From Vibrio pelagius (lineage in GTDB: Bacteria; Pseudomonadota; Gammaproteobacteria; Enterobacterales; Vibrionaceae): DNA of 64,000 nucleotides. Made by a program: the position numbers and the translations under genes. Position 1 is the first letter of the stretch. Every line of letters starts with the position of its first letter. Location of the stretch: NCBI RefSeq assembly GCF_024347575.1, contig NZ_AP025503.1, positions 2,170,001-2,234,000 on the forward strand, written 5' to 3'. Shown here one piece after another: positions 28,722 through 36,392 of this stretch. The notes below the pieces were generated by a model. That model worked only from the letters and a program-made list of their open reading frames with translations. It made no database searches and had not been told where the DNA came from.

Positions 28722-30167
28722 TTATGCGTGTTGGGATATATGATCTTTAGCCGCTTCTACCGTCGCATCAATGGCGAACTCCAATTCTTGCAATTCGCTT
28801 TCCTCTATCGGCTCAGACTTTTTCATCTTAGCTTCAACACGGGTCGAAACTTTAGCCAATCTTGATGCTTTGATACTACCAGCGACACCTTTTAAGCTAT
28901 GCACAACACGGGCTGCTGCCACTGTATCGTCGGTTTTTAGCTCCATGAACTTGTTGAAATCATTGGCATGGTCTTCCACAAACACGCTCAAAAGTAATAT
29001 CACCGATTCATGATCACCATCTAGAGTCTCAAGCATCTCCTCTATTTCAATCACTGGATTGTCATTGTCTGTATCAATAAATACAGCGCTCTGTTCTTTC
29101 TGTTGCAGTGGAATCACGTTTTCCAACGCTACTGAATCAGCAGCCGGTGTCGATATTGGATGATTAGACACTGACCCACCCGCCTCAACCACAGTACGCT
29201 CACTTGTCCTTTCTTCAAAAGTTGAGGTCTCAATCGTCGGCTTGTGCTCACTTTCAGCGGAGGTTGAATCACTTTCCACATAGCCTTTGAGTTCTTGCGG
29301 TTCTGAATTCTGTGTGGATGAGGTATCAATCGACTGGTTGTCATCAGACAGTGGTTGTTTATACTCATATGCTGTAGATGTGACCGATGTAAGGCGCACA
29401 AAAGCCAAACAGCCGAAGGCAAGAACACTTAAAACAGCCAGTGAGGTCAATATATAAAATTGACCTGAGTAGTATTGATTTTCCAGTACGATAATCTGCT
29501 CATTGACAGAGTTCTTTTTGATTCTATCAACCAAGTAATTGAGTTGAGCGTAATTTCCCAATAGTGAAGCAGCATCCGCGAGCAGTTGTTGCATCGCGTC
29601 TTGTTCCCCCTCACCCAACTGATAGGAGCGGTCTAAGATTGAATCGAATGCGCGGTAGATAGAAGAAGAGGTATGATTTTCTGAATACATGGCTTGGAAC
29701 ACGACAGTACCGAACTGATTCAACAGTGACTGCATTTGCTCAGAAGTATTTGAATCACTTCTCAACGCCTTAATATCTTCGACCAGATACTGAACCTGAC
29801 TCTCTATCGGTATAAATTCATTAAACTTTTCTAAGAACTGGTCAACAACGTAAAGCAGTTGGTTTACATCTGGGCGAAGCCACGCGTTTTTGTAATCGGA
29901 TTCAACTTGTAATCTTAGTGAATAAACGAGTTGAGCATCAAGTGCCATGTCGTTGATTCTTGAGACACGAAGTGGCTCTGAAAAATAGAGTGACTGCCTA
30001 AGTTCAGTCACACGGATGCCTAGCTCTTCAATCTGTTCGAGTGACTGGTTATAGGCACGACTTAAGTTCAGTAGCATCAGGGCTGGGATAAGCCAAGCAA
30101 TAAAAACAACCGCGATGATTTTTGTTGTTCTTTTCACTGCAGACTGTGGTCTCATAGATAATTCCAT
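28722..30167 (-). CDS. Membrane protein with C-terminal Hpt domain
   Basis: A 481-residue protein. TM1 (about 14-34) is followed by a helical, mostly acidic periplasmic domain (about 35-245) and TM2 (about 250-270). A long Ser/Thr/Glu-rich cytoplasmic linker leads to a C-terminal histidine phosphotransfer domain with HSLKGVAGSI. No kinase, HAMP or receiver domain is present, so the Hpt must be served by a partner elsewhere. The ATG at 30167 is chosen because AAGGA lies six bases upstream; the ATG at 30173 has no room. Conserved beside nhaC and yejK in V. cholerae. Its partner and role are unknown. Confidence 0.8.
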   Translation of the reverse strand: MELSMRPQSAVKRTTKIIAVVFIAWLIPALMLLNLSRAYNQSLEQIEELGIRVTELRQSLYFSEPLRVSRINDMALDAQLVYSLRLQVESDYKNAWLRPDVNQLLYVVDQFLEKFNEFIPIESQVQYLVEDIKALRSDSNTSEQMQSLLNQFGTVVFQAMYSENHTSSSIYRAFDSILDRSYQLGEGEQDAMQQLLADAASLLGNYAQLNYLVDRIKKNSVNEQIIVLENQYYSGQFYILTSLAVLSVLAFGCLAFVRLTSVTSTAYEYKQPLSDDNQSIDTSSTQNSEPQELKGYVESDSTSAESEHKPTIETSTFEERTSERTVVEAGGSVSNHPISTPAADSVALENVIPLQQKEQSAVFIDTDNDNPVIEIEEMLETLDGDHESVILLLSVFVEDHANDFNKFMELKTDDTVAAARVVHSLKGVAGSIKASRLAKVSTRVEAKMKKSEPIEESELQELEFAIDATVEAAKDHISQHA

Positions 30168-30281
30168 CGACATTCCTTGTTGTGGTTCAATGATTCGACG
30201 AGACAGGCATCGACAGGGGCAACAGAGCCCCAAAACAAGTGAAGTAGCAGCGTCCTGCTGCCACTCATGTTTAACTTAACT

Positions 30282-31286
30282 CTATGACTTATTTCTAGTC
30301 AACTGATCACGTAAGTTCGGTGGTGTGCCTTTAATCGTCAGTGTATCTGTTTCCGGATCGTAAAAAATACGCTCTCCAAGCAGCAAACTATCAAAACTTA
30401 CGTTCAAACCACCACCTGCGCCAACAAACTTGGTCAGCTTGCGCATTGTGGCGCGGTCAGCAGGGAAACTCTCTTCAAGCTCATAACCCTGTTCACTGGT
30501 GTAATCTAAAAAGCTAGTACCGTCTGTGCTTGGAGGAAGCTCTCCAGAAAGCTCACGTACCTGAACCTCATCACCCGCTTTTAGTTGTTCATTGCAGTAA
30601 TCAGCTACCTGTTTTTTGTAGCTGATCGCTTCTTCTTTCTCTAATTTAGAGTCAGAAACGAAATCTTCTACTGCCTGCATCAGCACTTGGTTCTGTTGCT
30701 TAGCATCCAAACCGACTTCAGCTTGCAAAAAGTCGAGGAAGAAGTCTGCCACTTTACGGCCAACACGACCTTTAATGTAGGCAAGGTAGCGGTTCGACTC
30801 TTTATCCGTTTCATACGTCGACAGATCAAGGCGAGCCGCAATGTCCATTTTTGAGATATCTAGGTAGTCTGTCGCGCTGATATCAAGGCCTTCGGTCACT
30901 TTGAGGCTCTGGTTTGATGGCAGTAGGCCGATGAATAGGTAGTCTGTCGCAAGCGACTGATATTCTGCTAAAACCAGTGTCCCTTCATCAGCAAATGGGT
31001 ATTTTGAGAGCTCTTCTTTCAGGCGTTGAGCACTTTTTTGTGAGAAATCGTAGAAATTTGTCTCGCCCTTACGAAGTTCATGCAACCACTGTTGAAATTC
31101 GCTGTCGGACTTAAATGAACCAAACCCTTTACCAGGTTTAGAGTTGAAAACGCGATGCAGTTCAGCCACTAAGCTTTCAGATGAAGCGTCGTTGTCGAGA
31201 GACTCAGCACGGAAGTTAACAATCAGTTCATCCTGATCGTTCTTGCTCAGCTGGTGTAAAATTACGTTGGAAAGATGAAGGCTCAT
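30282..31286 (-). CDS. yejK: Nucleoid-associated protein YejK
   Basis: A 334-residue cytosolic protein of the NdpA/37-kDa nucleoid-associated family, found bound to the nucleoid in E. coli. Recognised from MSLHLSNVILHQLSKN at the start, the central KMDIAARLDLSTYE and the end IFYDPETDTLTIKGTPPNLRDQL. It is divergent from yejL and yejM, as in E. coli. The exact role is not established. Confidence 0.93.
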   Translation of the reverse strand: MSLHLSNVILHQLSKNDQDELIVNFRAESLDNDASSESLVAELHRVFNSKPGKGFGSFKSDSEFQQWLHELRKGETNFYDFSQKSAQRLKEELSKYPFADEGTLVLAEYQSLATDYLFIGLLPSNQSLKVTEGLDISATDYLDISKMDIAARLDLSTYETDKESNRYLAYIKGRVGRKVADFFLDFLQAEVGLDAKQQNQVLMQAVEDFVSDSKLEKEEAISYKKQVADYCNEQLKAGDEVQVRELSGELPPSTDGTSFLDYTSEQGYELEESFPADRATMRKLTKFVGAGGGLNVSFDSLLLGERIFYDPETDTLTIKGTPPNLRDQLTRNKS

Positions 31287-31370
31287 AATGAAAATATTAT
31301 CGTTCAGGTTTCAGTTGTCGTGAATTGTAGGTTATCATAAGCCGCTTTTACTATCATTATTAGAGTCCTT

Positions 31371-31598
31371 ATGCCGATTATATCTAAATACACAGATGAA
31401 CAAGTTGAAAACATCCTAGCTGAAGTAGGTGCTGTACTGTCTAAGCACAAAGCTTCACCAGAACTTTCACTGATGATCGCCGGAAATATCGCAACCAATG
31501 TCTTAAATCAGAACGTTGCTGCTTCACAACGCAAAGGAATTGCTGAAAAATTTGCCGAGGCACTAATCTCTTCGCTTGACGAAAAGAAGTCTCACTAA
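31371..31598 (+). CDS. yejL: UPF0352 protein YejL
   Basis: A 75-residue, helical, soluble protein of the UPF0352 family ([13 protein letters not shown]...[14 protein letters not shown]...VLNQNV). The family has a known small dimeric fold but no known function. Starts 28 bases before yejM, so the two are co-transcribed as in E. coli. Confidence 0.93.
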   Translation: MPIISKYTDEQVENILAEVGAVLSKHKASPELSLMIAGNIATNVLNQNVAASQRKGIAEKFAEALISSLDEKKSH

Positions 31599-31626
31599 GA
31601 TAGACTGACGGATAAAAGAATAATAA

Positions 31627-33429
31627 ATGGTAGACAGCGCAAACTCATATAGCGATCGTGTATCTCGACTGGTTGGTTGGGGTCATTGGTTTGCATTTTT
31701 CAACATCATTGCTGCGATGTTGATCGGTACTCGTTATATCACTCAATCAGCTTGGCCAGAAACTCTACTGGGACAGTTCTATCTCGCCGTTTCTTGGGTT
31801 GGTCATTTCGGTTTTTTGGTGTTCGCGCTCTACCTATTGGTGCTGTTTCCCCTCACCTTTATATTGCCGTCAAGAAAGTTACTCCGACTTGTTGCCGTCT
31901 GCTTCGCAACAATCGGATTAACTGTCCTATTAATAGATACGCAAACCTATCAAAGCATTAACCTTCACCTGACACCTGTTGTTTGGGAGGTGCTATTTAG
32001 CGAAGAAGAGACTGCATTTAGCTCAGACTTACAGCACCTTTTCATCGTTATGCCGCTGATATTCATGCTTCAACTTGCTCTCTCTGAGTGGGTATGGCGT
32101 AAACAGCGCAAACTGTCACACAAACATGTCGGCCGTCCTATCGCCGCTGTGTTTTTCTTAAGCTTTATCAGTAGCCATCTGACCTACATCTGGGCGGATG
32201 CATACTTCTATAACCCGATTACCAGTCAAAAGGCCAACTTTCCGCTCTCCTACCCTATGACAGCCAAGAGCTTCATGGAGAAGCATGGACTTCTTGATCG
32301 TGAAGAGTACCTAGAGCGACGTGAAGCAAGTGCAGACAATGTCGATCTTGTTAGCTACCCACTGGAAAAAATTCAATACAACCGCCGCAGTGCTGACCTT
32401 AATATTCTGTTAGTCAGCGTCAACAACTTGCGTGCCGATGCCTTGAACAGCGAAGTGATGCCAAACAGCTTTGCATATGCCCAAGAAGGGATTAACTTCA
32501 CCAATCATTACAGTTCAAGTAATGATATGTTCGGTATTTTTGGCTTGTTCTATGGGCTACCAAGCAGCTACTCAAGCAGTATTAAGTCACAAGGCTCTAA
32601 CGCAGTCTTGCTCGATGTTCTAGAGCACCACAACTACAGCATTTCTGCCTTTAGTGGTGATCATTTCGAAGATGCGATGTTCTCAGAAATCATCTTCCGA
32701 GGTAGAAATGTCGAAGAGGGTAAAGCGACCCACGATGATCAAAGTGCCATCAACGCATGGGCGGAATGGGTGCAATCCCCTGAAGCTAACGCACCTTGGT
32801 TTAGCTTTATTGAACTGACGACACTCGACTATTTCACTAACTACGAGAGTGACAGCAATGAAACGCTGAGTGCTGTTGAGCGCTTCAGAGCAGACTATCA
32901 AAAGTCCGCAATGGCAGCCGACAATGAGCTACAAACGATTTACCAAACACTGGAAGAGTTATCACTGACTGAAAATACTGTTGTGATCATCACTTCCAAC
33001 CACGGTACTGAGTTTAACGAGACGAAAACGAACAGTTGGGGTGCAAACTCAAACTACAGTCGTTATCAACTTCAAGTACCAATGTTTATGCACTGGCCAG
33101 GAAAATCAGCATCAGAGTATACTCACCGTTCTAGCCATTTAGACTTATCAGTGACTCTATTGCAGGATTTATTGGGCGTTTCGTCGAATCCAAACGATTT
33201 CAGTAGTGGTCGCAACCTATTTGACGAGAGAAAGCGTAAGTGGATTTTAGCTGGTGATTCTCGTGAACTTGCACTCATTACGACACAACAAACTACGGTT
33301 ATCGACAAATTTGGTAACTACAAGCTTTACGACAAAGATTACAAGCGCCTGAAAGACGCTAGTCCTCGCTTGCCTGTGTTGATGCAAGGTTTGACTGAGC
33401 TACAACGTTTCTACACCAAGAACGACTAA
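31627..33429 (+). CDS. yejM: Inner-membrane LPS-synthesis regulator PbgA/LapC (YejM)
   Basis: A 600-residue protein with five N-terminal TM helices (to about residue 190) and a periplasmic sulfatase-like domain (about 250-590). In enterobacteria YejM (PbgA, LapC) binds lipid A and, through LapB, controls FtsH-mediated degradation of LpxC. The globular domain keeps the sulfatase fold (ILLVSVNNLRADAL, IITSNHGTEFNET), but the usual catalytic Cys/Ser context is absent, so it is most likely non-hydrolytic. It follows yejL and has its own terminator. Confidence 0.9.
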   Translation: MVDSANSYSDRVSRLVGWGHWFAFFNIIAAMLIGTRYITQSAWPETLLGQFYLAVSWVGHFGFLVFALYLLVLFPLTFILPSRKLLRLVAVCFATIGLTVLLIDTQTYQSINLHLTPVVWEVLFSEEETAFSSDLQHLFIVMPLIFMLQLALSEWVWRKQRKLSHKHVGRPIAAVFFLSFISSHLTYIWADAYFYNPITSQKANFPLSYPMTAKSFMEKHGLLDREEYLERREASADNVDLVSYPLEKIQYNRRSADLNILLVSVNNLRADALNSEVMPNSFAYAQEGINFTNHYSSSNDMFGIFGLFYGLPSSYSSSIKSQGSNAVLLDVLEHHNYSISAFSGDHFEDAMFSEIIFRGRNVEEGKATHDDQSAINAWAEWVQSPEANAPWFSFIELTTLDYFTNYESDSNETLSAVERFRADYQKSAMAADNELQTIYQTLEELSLTENTVVIITSNHGTEFNETKTNSWGANSNYSRYQLQVPMFMHWPGKSASEYTHRSSHLDLSVTLLQDLLGVSSNPNDFSSGRNLFDERKRKWILAGDSRELALITTQQTTVIDKFGNYKLYDKDYKRLKDASPRLPVLMQGLTELQRFYTKND

Positions 33430-33457
33430 AATGCCGTCAAATATAGGTTGACCAATG

Positions 33458-33484
33458 AAAGGGAAGCGAGCGCTTCCTTTTTTA
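33458..33484 (+). terminator. Terminator after yejM
   Basis: GGGAAGCG and CGCTTCCTT pair in a tight hairpin followed by six T. Confidence 0.8.
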
Positions 33485-33538
33485 TTATCATTAACGTTTA
33501 TAAAACGAGCATTCAAACAAAATAATGAAAATTAAGGG

Positions 33539-33567
33539 TTTACAAGCCCAAGGATGCCTTATATTAT
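33539..33567 (+). promoter_or_regulatory. Promoter of the first tRNA-Ser gene
   Basis: TTTACA (33539-33544), a 17-base spacer and TATTAT (33562-33567) lie 10 bases before the tRNA. The second tRNA-Ser copy has the same hexamers at the same spacing. Confidence 0.75.
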
Positions 33568-33577
33568 TCACCGCACT

Positions 33578-33668
33578 GGAGAGATGGCTGAGTGGTCGAA
33601 AGCACCGGTCTTGAAAACCGGCAACCGTTAATAGCGGTTCTAGGGTTCAAATCCCTATCTCTCCACCA
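33578..33668 (+). tRNA. tRNA-Ser (anticodon UGA), copy 1
   Basis: A 91-nt cloverleaf including the encoded CCA. The acceptor stem is GGAGAGA/TCTCTCC, the D arm is GCTGAGTGGTCGAAAGC, and the anticodon stem CCGGT closes loop CTTGAAA with anticodon TGA. The long variable arm AACCGTTAATAGCGGTT is typical of tRNA-Ser, and the T arm is TAGGG-TTCAAAT-CCCTA. The discriminator base reads A. Confidence 0.96.
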
Positions 33669-33677
33669 CATTCTAGA

Positions 33678-33704
33678 AGCCGCTGAGAAATCAGCGGCTT
33701 TTTT
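33678..33704 (+). terminator. Terminator after tRNA-Ser copy 1
   Basis: AGCCGCTGA, loop GAAA, TCAGCGGCT, then a run of T. It is identical to the terminator of copy 2. Confidence 0.9.
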
Positions 33705-33906
33705 CGTTTCTACGCTATGAAACTCTCTTATCTATGACTCCCTACCCTCTTTCTACATTTAGAGACTCAGTGAGCTCGTGGAAAAAAATATTCACTCACC
33801 ATTCACCACTCTTCAAGCCGACAAACTCATTTGGCCACGTTTTCAACAGTCAAACAAAAAAACAAGTATAAACGCTCATAAAGAAAGCAAACGCTCTTTG
33901 TAGGGG

Positions 33907-33935
33907 TTTACAACCGTCAATGTGCTTTATATTAT
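33907..33935 (+). promoter_or_regulatory. Promoter of the second tRNA-Ser gene
   Basis: TTTACA (33907-33912), a 17-base spacer and TATTAT (33930-33935), 10 bases before the tRNA. Same layout as copy 1, although the spacer sequence differs. Confidence 0.75.
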
Positions 33936-33945
33936 ACGCGCCATC

Positions 33946-34036
33946 GGAGGGATGGCTGAGTGGTCGAAAGCACCGGTCTTGAAAACCGGCAACCGTTAAT
34001 AGCGGTTCTAGGGTTCAAATCCCTATCCCTCCACCA
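33946..34036 (+). tRNA. tRNA-Ser (anticodon UGA), copy 2
   Basis: 91 nt with encoded CCA. It differs from copy 1 only at one acceptor-stem base pair (GGAGGGA/TCCCTCC instead of GGAGAGA/TCTCTCC). Anticodon, long variable arm, T arm and A discriminator are the same. Confidence 0.96.
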
Positions 34037-34046
34037 CATTTGAATA

Positions 34047-34073
34047 AGCCGCTGAGAAATCAGCGGCTTTTTT
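34047..34073 (+). terminator. Terminator after tRNA-Ser copy 2
   Basis: Same hairpin as copy 1: AGCCGCTGA, GAAA, TCAGCGGCT, then a run of T. Confidence 0.9.
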
Positions 34074-34093
34074 CGTTTCTTTTGCAAGAGAAT

Positions 34094-35026
34094 CTAGCTC
34101 ATAACCTTGTATGCGGCGTTCAGCAGCTGCATGTGAATCGGCACTAAGTCTTGGTGCTGTGAACGATACCCGCCCCCGACAACACACGCGATAGGAATAT
34201 CGTTACTTTTCGCCATTTCAAACATCAAACAATCGCGTTGATAGATACCGTCAGTCGATACGTTAAGATAGCCAAGTTCGTCATCGATATGAATATCAAC
34301 GCCCGCATCGTAAATAATCAAATCTGGCTGATAGTGCATCAAAGCCATTTGCGTCACTTGTTCAAAACTTGCTAAAAACTCTGCGTCTTCGGTTTCGCGC
34401 GATAGAGGGACGTCAAAATCAGAGGATGGCTTGCGCGCTGGGAAGTTCTTATCGCAGTGAAAAGAGAGTGTCGCGATATCGGGCTCATTCTGACATAGAG
34501 TTGCAGTACCATCACCATGATGGACATCGCTGTCAACGATCAAAACTGTTTCGATATGTTCAAAGCTCAGCGCATGTTTCGCCGCTAAGACCAAATCGTT
34601 AAACAGACAAAAACCACTCCCAAAATCATGATGAGCATGATGATAACCACCGCTTAAATGAATGGCTATTCCGTGCTCAATCGCCATTTCCGCAGATAGA
34701 GATGTTCCACCAGCAGAACAGAGCGTTCGCTCAATAAGCTGCTCACTCCAAGGAAAACCTATACGACGCATCTTAGGAGCGGCTAGCTGACCACTAGTGA
34801 GCAAATCAACATACTCTGCACTATGAACGTGTTTTACCTGCTCTATTGATACAGGTTGCGGTTCAAACAGCTCAAAGGCTTGATGCCAATTAGAAAATTC
34901 TGCTCGTTTGGCCTCGACAGCCTGATAGAGAAGTCGATATTTATTAATTGGATAGCGATGCCCTTCAGGCAAAGGGAGCTGTGAATAGATTGGATGATAA
35001 ATTAACGGGATCATAAAACGCTTCAT
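34094..35026 (-). CDS. Histone deacetylase family protein
   Basis: A 310-residue zinc-dependent hydrolase of the HDAC/acetoin-utilisation/acetylpolyamine amidohydrolase superfamily. Active-site landmarks are GGYHHAHHDFGSGFC, the metal ligands in DSDVHHGDGT and Asp in YDAGVDIHIDDELG, and the C-terminal GGGY. It is a cytosolic enzyme; the substrate, an acetylated lysine or polyamine, is unknown. The start may be the ATG at 35026 or the one at 35014 (MIPLIYHP); neither has a strong ribosome site. It is divergent from a Fur-box-linked gene, so iron might influence it. Confidence 0.87.
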   Translation of the reverse strand: MKRFMIPLIYHPIYSQLPLPEGHRYPINKYRLLYQAVEAKRAEFSNWHQAFELFEPQPVSIEQVKHVHSAEYVDLLTSGQLAAPKMRRIGFPWSEQLIERTLCSAGGTSLSAEMAIEHGIAIHLSGGYHHAHHDFGSGFCLFNDLVLAAKHALSFEHIETVLIVDSDVHHGDGTATLCQNEPDIATLSFHCDKNFPARKPSSDFDVPLSRETEDAEFLASFEQVTQMALMHYQPDLIIYDAGVDIHIDDELGYLNVSTDGIYQRDCLMFEMAKSNDIPIACVVGGGYRSQHQDLVPIHMQLLNAAYKVMS

Positions 35027-35097
35027 TTTGATGGAGTCTCAAGATCATAACAGCCTCAGTCTTGGCGACAACCTCAATAAATGATACAACCGCAACA

Positions 35098-35116
35098 AAT
35101 GATAATGGTTATCATT
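35098..35116. promoter_or_regulatory. Fur box
   Basis: AATGATAATGGTTATCATT is a perfect 8-3-8 palindrome (AATGATAA/TTATCATT) that closely follows the Fur consensus. It lies 20 bases before the start of the 41-residue peptide gene and about 70 bases before the divergent HDAC-like gene. Iron repression of the rightward transcript is the simplest reading. Confidence 0.8.
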
Positions 35117-35135
35117 AATTTAATGAGGTGCTATT

Positions 35136-35261
35136 TTGAAAAACTTAATGTTATTAAGTGGAGTGATCTGTGGCTCTCTGGTCGCAGTAATGATATTCGC
35201 GACTATGTTGCTAACGAGTTGGTGGGTCGTTGATTTTCTACTGGGAAGCCATCAAACTTAA
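35136..35261 (+). CDS. 41-residue membrane peptide under a Fur box
   Basis: A short open frame starting at TTG: (M)KNLMLLSGVICG... and ending in LLGSHQT. One hydrophobic helix (about residues 4-27) is followed by a short WW-containing tail, so a single-pass inner-membrane peptide is expected. GAGG lies seven bases before the TTG; the internal ATG at 35148 is too far from it. The Fur box directly upstream supports real, iron-regulated expression. I do not recognise a family. It may be translated as part of the run leading to the DUF3080 gene. Confidence 0.6.
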   Translation: MKNLMLLSGVICGSLVAVMIFATMLLTSWWVVDFLLGSHQT

Positions 35262-35286
35262 TTTAACCTCTCTACAAGGACTTCTC

Positions 35287-35391
35287 ATGAGCACCATCTT
35301 CATCACTAGCGCAAACCGCGACATCAAACTCAGCCTAACGAAACAATATTTATACCCTTTACACGACTTGTCGCTTGGTAAGCCGTTCTAG
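35287..35391 (+). pseudogene. Remnant of a short-chain dehydrogenase gene
   Basis: A 34-codon open frame with a good AAGGA ribosome site. The first 22 residues (MSTIFITSANRDIKLSLTK, then QYL) follow the C-factor-type SDR start (xxLITGANRGIGLxLTxQYL). All three glycines of the nucleotide loop are replaced by Ser, Asp and Lys, and the frame ends after 12 unrelated residues. A full SDR has about 220-240 residues, so this is a deletion scar. It sits 8 bases before the DUF3080 gene. Confidence 0.6.
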
Positions 35392-35399
35392 GAGCTAAG

Positions 35400-36392
35400 A
35401 TGAGATTTCCTTCAACCCTCTATAAATCCGCTCTTTTAGGATCTTTGTGCCTGTTTCTCAGTGGGTGTTGGGATGAACAAGGCGATTTGTTTGACGAGTA
35501 CCATAGTCGTGTCGCACGGGTTCAAGATGAAGACCGACTCTCAGAAGAGTGGGAATTTGAAGCTCTTCCAAGAAAACGCGAGCTGAATATCGACATTGAG
35601 CCGATTTCGATGGGGCTCTTGGATAGCTATCAACTCAGAGAGTGCGGGCTATTCAACTTGATCGCAGAACGTAACTCTGTACTAGGTAAAGTCGCTGACC
35701 AGTTTCGTAACTTTGACTATCAAGTTGCATTTCTCGACGGGCTATCCGAGTGCTTGAATCATCAAGGTATCTCGTCTGACGTCCACCAGCAGCTTGTCAA
35801 AATTGAGCAACAAAAGCGTGACCAACTCGCACTGCATCAATGGAATCTTCTCTATGCCAGTGATGCAATGCAGTCACAACTGCGTGGGAGCCAGTGGCTT
35901 AGCGAAGATGTTGGCCTAAAAGTTCAACGAGTCAGTGACGCGTTGGACTACCTCGACCAATTCTTCAATACGAGACTCACTTTAGGGTCAGTAACCGAAG
36001 TGCAAGAGACATTAGAGAAACAAGTTGTACTTGGCGATCTTCACTACTCTTTGAGCGCCGCGACATTCGAGCTCAATCAGATCACTCAACAACTCAAGGC
36101 ATACGATCACAAAATCATATGTGGAAAGCAGCGAGATACTACCAAGTTTCGCCATCTCAATAACGTTTTCGAGCAGCAATTCATTGGGCTGGTTCAGCCC
36201 TACATGGCGCAGTTAGACGGTTACTACCAACAACTAAACCCGCATCTTTCATTGTTCGAGGCGCAACCACAGTTGCACTCTTACATATTTCCGTTAGTAG
36301 AAACTCACCGAGCATTCAGAGCCGCCACCCGTGAGCACGTAGATTACTGGAAAGCTCTGTTTGAGCGCTGCGGCCGCAAAGTAGGACGCTAG
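35400..36392 (+). CDS. DUF3080 family lipoprotein
   Basis: A 330-residue protein with a lipoprotein signal peptide and lipobox LSGC (Cys at about 23). The mature part is alpha-helical, Gln/Leu-rich and possibly coiled, with four more cysteines, and should be anchored to a membrane in the periplasm. Recognised as the DUF3080 family of vibrios; function unknown. AGGAG lies five bases before the ATG. It follows the SDR remnant and may be co-transcribed from the Fur-controlled promoter. Its stop overlaps that of topB by 4 bases. Confidence 0.8.
   Translation: MRFPSTLYKSALLGSLCLFLSGCWDEQGDLFDEYHSRVARVQDEDRLSEEWEFEALPRKRELNIDIEPISMGLLDSYQLRECGLFNLIAERNSVLGKVADQFRNFDYQVAFLDGLSECLNHQGISSDVHQQLVKIEQQKRDQLALHQWNLLYASDAMQSQLRGSQWLSEDVGLKVQRVSDALDYLDQFFNTRLTLGSVTEVQETLEKQVVLGDLHYSLSAATFELNQITQQLKAYDHKIICGKQRDTTKFRHLNNVFEQQFIGLVQPYMAQLDGYYQQLNPHLSLFEAQPQLHSYIFPLVETHRAFRAATREHVDYWKALFERCGRKVGR

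Noticed and set aside
33899..33904. TGTAGG hexamer upstream of the second tRNA-Ser
   Set aside because: A single half-site beside a tRNA promoter, with no palindromic partner; more likely chance than part of the CCTACA regulon.
33578..34073. Integrated element between the two tRNA-Ser genes
   Set aside because: Only about 277 bases separate the genes. There is no integrase or other gene, so simple tandem duplication explains it better.
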